A stretch of DNA of 15,961 bases, from the NCBI GenBank assembly GCA_964495905.1, contig CAZBWN010000072.1, positions 1-15,961 of the forward strand, in the 5' to 3' direction. The DNA comes from CAJBLF01 sp964495905. GTDB taxonomy: Bacteria > Patescibacteriota > Gracilibacteria > Absconditabacterales > Absconditicoccaceae. Numbering within the stretch: position 1 is the stretch's first letter; each line of letters begins with the position of its first letter. Position numbers and translations under genes: made by a program. The notes under the pieces are model-generated. The model was not told the origin of the DNA and made no database searches. It worked only from the letters and a program-made list of their open reading frames with translations. Shown in pieces: positions 7,890 through 15,855 of the stretch.

Positions 7890-8786
7890 ATGACATATCA
7901 AAAAATCAAATTTTTAATGTGAACAGAAATAACAATAACTATTTTCTGAAAAGATAATACTGATGGAGACATAGAGAATATTTTTGAAATATTCCATGCA
8001 TTAGAACTAGAATTTTCTAGATTTATCCCAAATTCAAGCTTAAGCATAGTGAATAAAAACAGGACAGGAGTGGTATCAGACGCATTCATCGACATACTCA
8101 AAAAATGCAAAGAGATATACACAGACACAGATTCCTATTTCAATCCGCTCATTAACTTATCTCAGATAGGATACAGTAAAGATTTCCATAGCAACGAATT
8201 TATAAAACAAGAAGCGATAAACGTAAATCTAAATCTTGAAAAAATAGAAATCAAAGGAAACCAGATCACCTTACAAGAAGGACAGAATCTAGATTTTGGA
8301 GGAATAGTAAAATGATACGGAGTAGACAGAGCAAAAGAATATTTAGATAGCAGATGATATAAGAACTATATCATAGATGCATGAGGAGATATCTATACCG
8401 CTTGATCAGCTGAAGATTGAAAAAAAATAGTCGTAGGGATAGACAGCCCATTCATCAAAGAAAATATTTTTGCCACACTAGAAGTAGAAAATAAAGCCAT
8501 AGCGACATCAGGCAACTACAAAAGAAAATGGAAGATAGAAAATCAAGAATATAACCATATCATCAACCCGATAACCGCAAGTAACAATAATGAAATCATA
8601 AGTATAACGTTGATTACGGATAAATGTTATCTCGGTGATGCATATGCAACTGCTTGCATCGCGATGGGAATAGAAAAAACCTTAGCATTTCTAAAAAAAA
8701 ATCGCATAGAGGGAGTCATTATTTGTACAGATCAAAAGACATATACAACAGAATGAATGAAGAAATATAATATACAGGTTATTTAA
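7890..8786 (+). CDS. apbE: ApbE-like FAD:protein FMN transferase, 298 aa
   Basis: ApbE enzymes transfer FMN from FAD onto Ser/Thr of partner proteins, often membrane redox complexes. The family landmarks appear in order: MGTEI (residues 10-14), ELEFSRFIPNSSLS, YFNPLIN, DFGGIVKGYGVDRA (135-148), DAGGDI (163-168), TSGNYKR (206-212), NHIINP (222-227) and LGDAYATA (248-255, with the Asp and Thr that bind metal in the family). About six UGA codons are Gly, several in these motifs. The start is ATG 7890, because an in-frame TAA lies at 7884-7886. This gives MTYQKIKFLMGTE with no signal peptide or lipobox, unlike many ApbE, so a cytoplasmic location is predicted. The stop overlaps the start of a strong terminator. 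It is divergent from the redox operon about 480 nt away, with no obvious flavinylation target encoded here. Confidence 0.92.
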
Positions 8787-8812
8787 AAAAAGACGCATCA
8801 CGCGTCTTTTTT
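8786..8812. terminator. Bidirectional hairpin terminator between apbE and the helicase gene
   Basis: AAAAAAGACGC (8786-8796) pairs perfectly with GCGTCTTTTTT (8802-8812) around the loop ATCAC. It gives a T-tract on both strands, and it separates the apbE stop (8786) from the helicase stop (8817-8819), which converge here. Confidence 0.92.
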
Positions 8813-8816
8813 CTGA

Positions 8817-10442
8817 TTATTTATGATACGGTTTACCGACTCCTCTAAATCCTCCTCCTTGCGGTTTACTAGGTTTAGATCATTTATATCAACCTGTTGA
8901 AGGTCTGCTATCGGGCCTAGATGATCATTTATATCAACCTGTAGATGGCCTGCTGTCTGGTCTAGATGATCATTTGTATCATCCCGTTGACGGTCTACTG
9001 TCTGGTCTAGATGATCATTTATATCAACCCGTAGAGGGTCTGCTATCTGGTCTTGATCATTTGTATCAACCTGTTGATGGTCTGCTACTAGAACTACGAT
9101 CCCCCATTACTGATGGAGCGCTAGGTCTTGAAGGCCTACGTTCATGTTGTTTATGATTAGGATTGCTACGATAATTATTTTCAGATTTGATAGCTCTCTG
9201 TTCATCAGAAGGATAGATTTTGCTATAGGTTTTAGTGAAGCTTTGGCGTTTTGGTGCCTGTGGTCTCTTTCCTCATCATTTTTTATCAGTAGATCTATCC
9301 AAACGAAGATTTCCATAGACTCATTCTCTATCTTGCTGGACAAAATGTTCTGAAGGTAATATTTTGATTCTATGTACTTTTTCTATGTCTTTAAAAAGTG
9401 GTATTTCCAAAGGAGAAACCAGCATAATAGCTTTTCCGCTTGCTCCTGCTCTTCCCGTTCTTCCAATTCTATGGATGTAACTCTTTGGATCCACAGGAAC
9501 ATCAAAATTGATGACCAATCAGACATTATCCATATTAAGTCCTCTAGCAGCAACATCAGTTGTTACAAGTATTTGAGTTTGTCCTGTCTTGAATGCGTTG
9601 AGGGTGGATTGCCTTTTCCCTTGAGACATATCGCCGTTCAATAATCCAGAATTAAATTTATCTCAGAGTAAAAGTTCATTGATAGTCTTCGTATTTCTCT
9701 TAGTATGTGTAAAAATAAGGACTTTATCATTGGGATGAGCCTTGATGAGTTTGATTACATTGAACAATTTCTGTTCATGATCCACAGCAAGATATCTGTG
9801 ATGAATCTTATCTACTGTCACTCATTCACCTATTTTGATGAATTCATACGTAGAGATATGATCTCTGATGATAGACTTCATCTCATCGTTCATAGTGGCA
9901 GAAAAAGTATAGGTCTGTTTTACATTCTTGAGTTGAGCTCGGATTTTTTTGATATCACGGACAAATCACATATCAAGCATTCTATCAACCTCATCTAAGA
10001 TGAAGTATTCAGCGACACGGACATCAATGACTTTTTGATTCATAAAATCCATCAATCTTCCTGGAGTTGCGATAACAATCGCTGGATTCTTTTTAAGGAT
10101 ATTTTTTTGGATAAGCGGACTTGCACCTCCATAGACACATGCATAGCTCACTCCATAAAATTTCGTCAGATTTTTGATTTCCTCACCTATCTGAACAACA
10201 AGTTCTCTGGTAGGGGCAAGAATCAACGCCTGTAAGGTCTTTTTGTTGGTATCTATCTTATTCAAGACAGGCAAAAGAAAAGCAGCTGTCTTCCCAGTTC
10301 ATGTCTGAGATTGTCAAACAATGTTTTTTCCGCTCAGAGCTATCTTCATCACTTGTTCTTGGATAGGAGTCACCTCCTTATATCCTATAGCATCTAAAGA
10401 CTTCAATAAACCGGTTTTTAATCAAAATTCACTAAATAACAT
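8817..10442 (-). CDS. DEAD-box RNA helicase with repetitive Gly/Arg/Ser tail, 541 aa
   Basis: ATP-dependent RNA helicase of the RhlE/CsdA type, acting in ribosome assembly or RNA decay. Motifs in order: Q motif (GYKEVTPIQEQ, 20-30), motif I SQTGTGKT (45-52), PTREL, TPGR, motif II DEVD (150-153, in place of DEAD), SAT, ARGL, and HRIGRTGR (324-331). Several UGA-encoded glycines lie in these motifs. After about residue 370 a basic low-complexity tail follows, with five copies (456-524) of a 15-residue unit like RPSTGGYKGSSRPDS, ending in GGGFRGVGKPYHK. Such Arg/Gly-rich tails often bind RNA. The start is ATG 10440-10442 (MLFSEFGLKTGLLKSL), preceded by TTATATT with no Shine-Dalgarno; the stop is TAA. 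It is a single gene, convergent with apbE and divergent from the decarboxylase gene. Confidence 0.95.
8872..9078 (-). repeat. 45-bp tandem repeats inside the helicase tail
   Basis: Five units: a partial one (8872-8901), three full 45-bp units (8902-8946, 8947-8991, 8992-9036) and one of 42 bp (9037-9078). Each encodes about 15 residues. Two of the glycines per unit (in GGYKG) are UGA codons. Units differ mainly at synonymous positions, so the protein repeat looks selected rather than freshly duplicated. Confidence 0.9.
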
Positions 10443-10645
10443 AATATAAGTTTTTTTATAAGTAAAGAATTGTATTTGTTATATACAAAATAGTTATACT
10501 ACTTTCTTGACTAATGTCAAGTACTGCTTCATACATAATATGTGTATATAATAACTTATTGCTATAGATATAACAAGGAGTATTTATCTTGCTATAAAAT
10601 TCAATTTGATTATACATTTTCTTACATTTACCAACACACATCACC
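10443..10645. promoter_or_regulatory. Divergent promoter region with a perfect palindrome
   Basis: A 203-nt AT-rich gap between the helicase and decarboxylase genes. It contains the palindrome CTTGACTAATGTCAAG (10506-10521; arms CTTGAC/GTCAAG, spacer TAAT), which overlaps a -35-like TTGACT, and a TATAAT at 10547-10552. Another imperfect inverted repeat (TATTTGT/ACAAAATA) lies at about 10473-10493. The palindrome could be an operator. Spacing between the -35 and -10 candidates is not ideal. Confidence 0.4.
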
Positions 10646-12004
10646 ATGAAAAACAATGATAAGATTTTGGATAAGACCGTAGCTATCATCAAGAAATATT
10701 ATGAGCATTCAGAAAAGAATCCTGTCCTCAGATATGCATCACCAGAGACACTCAAAAAAAACATCAATCTCAATATCGCCCAGAAGGGAATGAATATTGA
10801 TGCGCTTTTCCAGGAAATAGAAAAAATCGCACTCAATAGCCCAAAGACCAATAGCAAAGGATTTTTCAATCTCCTAGTGGGCGGAGAGATTTTCCCTGCA
10901 GTGATGGCGGAGATGCTTACCGCAGTACTCAACACTACGATGCATACCTACAAATCAGCAGGCATACATATCTTGATCGAACAAGAGGTCATCAGATTCC
11001 TACTCAAAAAAGTCGGATACAGAAAAGGCGACGGGATATTCTGACCCGGATGATCATTGACCAATATGGTTGCGATCGTGCTTGCAAGAAACGAAAAATA
11101 TTCCTCTATCAAAATATCAGGCATACGTGGAAAAAAATTGGTCGGATATACTTCAGATCAAGCGCACTATTCTACAGAAAAATTTATCAGCGTGACCGGA
11201 CTCGGAAAAGAAGCCATCAGGATACTCCCTACAGACGAAAAAGGAAAAATGAATATAAGGATACTTGAAGAAACGATTCTTTCTGATCTCAAACACGGAT
11301 ATATTCCATTCTTCGTAAATGCTACGGCATGAACGACCGTGCTCGGAGCCTTTGATCCTATAGAAAAAATAGTTAAAATAGCAAAAAAATACAAACTACG
11401 GCTGCACGTAGATGCAGCACTCTGATGAGGAGCCTTACTCAGCAAAAAACATAAGCAACTGCTCAAAGGAGTCGAACTCAGCGATTCAGTTTCACGAAGC
11501 TTACATAAGATGATGAACGTCCCCTTATTAGCTGCAGTGCTTCTCGTCAAAGATCCAGATATCCTCTACAAAAATTTCAATGAAAATGCAGATTACCTTT
11601 TTCAGATGGATGATAAAGCGCTTAATCCTGGCAACAAATCTATCCAATGCGGGAGAAGAAATGACGCATTCAAAGTATGGACAGCACTCAAATATCTTGG
11701 AGAGACCGGATATGAAAAAAGGATCAACAATGAATTTGCCAATGCAAAATATGCTGTAGCAGTGATTAAAAAAGACAAAGATTTTTCTCTTGTTTTACAG
11801 CCGGAATGTATTAATGTTTGTTTTCAAGTCAAAGGGAAACCTGCAAGCAAAATTTGCGAAGCCCTCGACAAACAAGGATTGATCAAGGTAAGTTATGGAA
11901 AATGGAGATGAGAAGAATTCATCAGGCTGATGACCGTCAACGCAGATATGACCAAAGCAGATATCGACAACTTTTTCAAACACGTAAAAACAGTAAAGAT
12001 ATAA
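10646..12004 (+). CDS. Group II PLP-dependent amino acid decarboxylase, 452 aa
   Basis: Fold-type I PLP enzyme of the glutamate / aromatic amino acid / cysteine-sulfinate decarboxylase group, removing CO2 from an amino acid to give an amine. Motifs: GDGIFGPGGSLTNMVA (about 129-144, phosphate-binding Gly loop), DQAHYSTEK (base-stacking His), NATAGTTVLGAFDPI, HVDAALGGG (254-262; D256 contacts the pyridine N; the usual Trp after HVDAA is Leu), and SLHK (K288, Schiff-base Lys). Seven or so UGA codons are Gly, including those in FGPGGS and LGGG. It starts at ATG 10646 (MKNNDKILDKTVAIIKKYY) and ends at TAA. No signal peptide, so cytoplasmic. It is the first gene of a plus-strand series, 21 nt before a membrane protein gene. 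The substrate cannot be decided from sequence. Confidence 0.9.
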
Positions 12005-12025
12005 TCTTTTATTTACATCAATCAG

Positions 12026-12559
12026 ATGTTATTAAAACATATAATCATATCGTGTCTTGTAATCATCTCGCCGATATTCCCACCGATAATCATCCCTATC
12101 ACCTATACACTCATGGGAATTCGTTTAGTACAAGGAGCAAGTCCGATAACGATGTCGCTAGCAACAGTAATACCAGCGACATTAAGCAGTATCCTCATAC
12201 GATTGTTGTATGGATATATGCATAAACGAATATTGGCATTTAAGGAGAAAAGAGATAATAAAGATCGAATATCCCGTTTAGAGAAAAGATTTGCAGAATA
12301 TGTAGAAAATAAAAAAAGATTAAGCAATTTTAATTCAAAAATAAAAAATTATCTGGAGACAAGAAACAGTACACTAGTGCTATTTCTACTGACTATAGTA
12401 GCAATAGACTCAGCAATACCAGATATTGCAGCCATCGGCATTGTACGCAAAAAGTTACCATTTCCACTATTTATTCTCGCAGCACTTATAGGTAAATCAA
12501 CCGTATATCTTCCTGTGATTTGGGGAACCAAACGAATTTTAAATATCTTCTGAAGTTAA
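12026..12559 (+). CDS. Polytopic membrane protein, VTT/DedA-like, 177 aa
   Basis: Four hydrophobic stretches: residues about 3-30 (begins HIIISCLVIISPIFPPIII), 38-62 (PITMSLATVIPATLSSILI), 118-138 (TLVLFLLTIVAIDSAIPDIA) and 148-170 (PLFILAALIGKSTVYLPVIW). They are separated by a charged cytoplasmic-type loop of about 45 residues (KRILAFKEKRDNKD...). The proline/glycine pattern in the second half (SAIPDIAAIG, then ALIGKS) recalls the VTT (SNARE-associated/DedA) family, but the resemblance is weak. One UGA near the end is Gly, extending the protein to TAA at 12557-12559. The start ATG 12026 follows TTTACATCA, a leader motif also seen before the malic enzyme gene. It is 21 nt after the decarboxylase gene and 4 nt before the ATP-grasp gene, so co-transcription is likely. 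Confidence 0.75.
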
Positions 12560-12563
12560 TAAT

Positions 12564-13583
12564 ATGCAAAAAAATATTCGTCTATGGATACAGAAATATA
12601 GAAGATGGGAATTTTGGCCAGGATATCTTTTTGATATTCCCGTATATATCTATTGTACATATTTAGTTATCAAAGCAGGACATATAGGATTTTTTTCTAA
12701 CATCAATCCAAGTATGATATTGAGTGGATTTGCTGGATATAGCAAATATGATGACATCGATAAATTCGAACCAAGACTACTACCGATAAGTATCCTCATT
12801 ACAGAAGGACATGAGAGTGAATACAGCGAACAACAGATGAAAGAGAACAATATACACTATCCCTGCATAGCCAAACCTACCTTAGGAAGAACAGGAAGAG
12901 ATGTCAAAAAAATACACAATAGCAAACAACTCAAAACATATTTGAAACGCATTCACGAAGATATCCTCATTCAAGAATTTATCGACTACCCTCTCGAGTT
13001 TGGGATTTTCTATTATCGTATCCCAGGAGAAGAAGAAGGACACATCACAGGAATCGTAGAAAAAAAATTTATGTTTCTCCATGGAGATGGAAAAAGCACA
13101 TTTGAACAATTGATATATAATCACCCGAGAGCAAAATATTATTACCATCAGTTCAAAGAAGAATATAAGGAGAAATGGACAAATATATTAGCCGATTGAG
13201 AAAAATTTCAGCTCAACTATATAGGGAATCATTGCAGAGGTTCGGTATTTTACGATGTATCAAAGATAATAACTCCAGAGTTAGAAAAGATAATCGATGA
13301 TATGAGCAAAAAAATAGACGGATTCTATTTTGGACGTTATGACATCAAAGCAAAAAGCGTAGAAGAACTTTGCCAAGGCAACTTCAAGATCATCGAGCTC
13401 AATGGTATGGGATCATTGCCAACCCATATCTACGATCCAAAACATACTCTACGAAACGCATACAAGACATTGATACAGCACCGAGATATCGCTTATCGTA
13501 TCAGCAAAGAAAATAAAAAAAGAGGACACAAGTTTGTACCTTTCAAAGAGATACGCAAGATAGTGAAACAATATTGAATTTAG
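12564..13583 (+). CDS. ATP-grasp domain protein (D-Ala-D-Ala ligase-like superfamily), 339 aa
   Basis: The N-terminus (RRWEFWPGYLFDIPVYIYCTYLVIKAGHIGFFSNINPSM, split here as RRWEFWPGYLFDIPVY and following) resembles uncharacterised bacterial ATP-grasp proteins that begin with an R-x-EFWP segment, a hydrophobic stretch and an NP-x-x-x-x-x-GG-like motif. ATP-grasp features: IAKPTLGRTGRDVKKI (about 110-126, nucleotide-binding Lys and Gly-rich loop), ILIQEFIDYPLEFGIFYYR (hinge and acidic residues), YFGRYDIKA and IIELNGMGSLPTH (metal-binding D/E/N region, about 253-290). Two UGA codons are Gly (after ILAD, and near the C-terminus in QYGI), and the stop is TAG. Such enzymes join a carboxylate to an amine through an acyl-phosphate. 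An amine from the neighbouring decarboxylase would be an attractive acceptor, but that is inference. Confidence 0.85.
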
Positions 13584-13592
13584 TTTTATATA

Positions 13593-13601
13593 TTTACATC
13601 A
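13593..13601 (+). promoter_or_regulatory. Leader motif TTTACATCA before the malic enzyme gene
   Basis: TTTACATCA lies 3 nt before the ATG at 13605, downstream of a TATATAT run. The same 9-mer occurs at 12012-12020, 5 nt before the ATG at 12026, and a related ACATCACC precedes the ATG at 10646. No Shine-Dalgarno is present in these leaders. Confidence 0.4.
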
Positions 13602-13604
13602 CTC

Positions 13605-14741
13605 ATGGATTATTATCAAGAATCACTCAAAAAACATGCAGAATATAAAGGGAAATTAGAGATAAAATCCAAAGTTCCTCTCAATGATAGGAACGATCTC
13701 TCATTATATTATACCCCTGGAGTAGCACAACCTTGCTTGGAAATAGCAAAAGATCCTGAAAAAGCATATGAATATACCTGGAAAGGAAACGCTATCGCGA
13801 TAGTGAGTGATGGTAGTGCCGTACTTGGATTGGGAAATATTTGATGACTAGCAGGACTTCCCGTCATGGAAGGAAAATCGATATTATTCAAAGAATTTGG
13901 ATGAGTTGATTGTGTGCCTATCGTTCTCAATACTCAAGATCCTGACAAAATTATAGAAATAGTAGAAGCGATATCACCCACATTTGGAGGGATAAACCTT
14001 GAAGATATTTCCGCACCCAATTGTTTTTACATAGAAGAAGAGCTCAAAAAAAGATTATCTATCCCCGTTTTTCATGACGATCAGCATGGGACAGCAATAG
14101 TAGTTCTAGCAGGACTTATCAATGCATTGAAACTTACAGGAAAAAATAAGGAAACCATAAAAGTGGTGATCAATGGATCATGAGCAGCAGGTACGGCTAT
14201 CGCAAAATTATTAGCAACTTATGGAGTCAAAAACATCATAAGCTTAGATTCAAAATGAGCGATATCATCAGAAAGGACAGACCTCAACAAATATAAAAAA
14301 GAGTTATTAGCATATAACATCAACGACGAAAAAGGAGAGCTCAAAGATATTTTACCAAAAGCGGATATGTTTGTCTGAGTAAGCAAAGGAAATCTTTTGA
14401 CGAGAGAAGACATAGCGACCATGAACGAAAAATCAATCGTATTTGGTATGGCAAATCCTATACCGGAGATATTGCCTGATGAAGCTAAAGCATGAGGAGC
14501 ATATATTGTAGCTACAGGAAGAAGCGATTTCCCAAATCAGATCAACAATCTTCTCGTTTTCCCAGGGATATTCAGATGAATATTGGATGCAAGGATACCA
14601 CAAGTGGAAGACAAACATAAACTCGCCGCAGCAATAGCATTAGCAAATTATGTACAAACACCAACACCAGAGATGATCATCCCAAGCCCCTTAGATAAAG
14701 GCGTTGCAAATATCATAGCTGAAGCAGTAAAAAACGCATAA
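13605..14741 (+). CDS. NAD(P)-dependent malic enzyme, 378 aa
   Basis: Oxidative decarboxylation of malate to pyruvate and CO2 with NAD(P) reduction, a cytoplasmic step linking C4 acids to pyruvate. Family signatures: YYTPGVA (35-41, with a catalytic Tyr), VSDGSAVLGLGNIGG, LFKEFGGVD (catalytic Lys region), INLEDISAPNCF and FHDDQHGTA (metal and substrate ligands), the Rossmann fingerprint GSGAAG (about 193-198, one Gly UGA), TGRSDFPNQINN and FPGIFRGILDARI. About eight UGA codons are Gly. Length fits the short bacterial malic enzymes (about 380-430). The start ATG 13605 follows TTTACATCA; the stop is TAA. It is 21 nt after the ATP-grasp gene, so possibly in the same transcript, though the function looks unrelated. 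Cofactor preference (NAD or NADP) cannot be told. Confidence 0.96.
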
Positions 14742-14806
14742 AGAAATGAGACACGTTCTACGTTCTACCTGCTCCCTGCCACCTTCTACTTTCTACCAAT
14801 TTTTCC
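14742..14806 (+). repeat. Pyrimidine-rich spacer with four TTCTAC motifs
   Basis: TTCTAC occurs at 14756, 14763, 14784 and 14791 in a 65-nt C/T-rich gap between the malic enzyme and DUF475 genes. The composition is unlike other gaps in this window. It resembles a small intergenic repeat remnant; no hairpin or promoter is apparent. Confidence 0.4.
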
Positions 14807-15832
14807 ATGAAACACTTCAGAGGCTCTATACTTTTCACTATCATAGCTGTCATCACAGCATTTTTTCTATGAGCAGGAAAAGCGCTCGATATAGCGGGAG
14901 GATTACAGATGGCATTCATAGTCATCATCCTATGAATATTAGAAGTTTCTTTATCATTTGATAACGCAGTTGTCAATGCAAAGATACTCAAAAAAATGGA
15001 TGCTAAATGGCAGCACAGATTTTTGACTCGAGGTATGGCCATCGCAGTATTCGGCATGAGGATTATCTTCCCTTTGATCATCGTAGCTATCGTAGGAGGG
15101 ATCAATCCCCTAGCAGCATTTAATCTAGCGATATTCGATCCCAATCAATATGCAACGATACTCACCGCCTCACATATCACTATCGCGGGATTTGGTGGTG
15201 CATTTCTGCTTTTAGTGGCACTTAATTTTTTCTTAGATGCAGAAAAAGAAACCCATCGAATAGGATACATAGAAAAATATCTCCAAAAAATATGAGCACT
15301 CAAATCCATGGAGATTATAGTTACGATGATTGTTGTCTACATCATAGGAAGCTTCCTCCCAGCAAAAGAAAATCTTTCGTTCCTGATAGCAAGCATGCGA
15401 TGAATCATTTTATTTGTACTGATAGAAGGGATAGCAAGTATATTACAGACACCAAAATGAGGGATCACCAACATCCATAAAATCTGATTATCATTATTCT
15501 TATATCTGGAGGTATTGGACGCAAGTTTCTCTTTTGACGGTGTAATCGGAGCATTCGCATTAAGCAAAAATATATTCGTCATAGCATTGGGACTCTGAAT
15601 AGGAGCGATGTTCGTCAGAAGTCTGACTATCATGCTCGTACACAAATGAACACTAGCAAAATATAAATATCTGGAACATGGCGCATTTTGGGCCATTTTC
15701 GCCCTCGCAGCAATCATGTTTTTGGGGACTCTGTTCCATATCTCAGAGACTCTTACAGGGATTTTATGAGCGATATTTATCTGATTAGCACTTTGGAGTT
15801 CCGTGAGAGAAAATAGAAAGAATCTTACGTAA
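14807..15832 (+). CDS. DUF475/TerC-like integral membrane protein, 341 aa
   Basis: Polytopic inner-membrane protein with about eight to nine hydrophobic helices. Hallmarks of DUF475, a TerC relative: LEVSLSFDNAVVNAKIL (residues about 46-62, with the intramembrane Glu and Asp-Asn pair), FLTRGMAIAVFGMRIIFPL, ALNFFLDAEKETH, and a second acidic repeat LEVLDASFSFDGVIGAFAL. The two SFDNA/SFDGV motifs, one per half, suggest an internal duplication with acidic residues for metal or ion handling, as proposed for TerC proteins. About eleven UGA codons are read as Gly, many inside helices. The start is ATG 14807, giving MKHFRGSILFTIIAVITAFF; the stop is TAA at 15830-15832, followed by a hairpin. It is last in the plus-strand series, with a 65-nt gap before it. 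The physiological substrate is unknown. Confidence 0.9.
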
Positions 15833-15834
15833 AT

Positions 15835-15854
15835 ACAAAAAGAGTTTTTTTTGT
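15835..15854 (+). terminator. A/T hairpin after the DUF475 gene
   Basis: ACAAAAA (15835-15841) can pair with TTTTTGT (15848-15854) and is followed by a T-rich tract. It is weak and GC-poor, but it sits right after the stop codon, like the terminator at 4955-4990. Confidence 0.5.
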
Positions 15855-15855
15855 T

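Noticed and set aside
8974..9156. Plus-strand repetitive ORF with PVDGLLSGLDDH-type units
   Set aside because: It is the antisense shadow of the tandem repeats in the helicase tail; the minus-strand reading continues a complete DEAD-box protein with all motifs.
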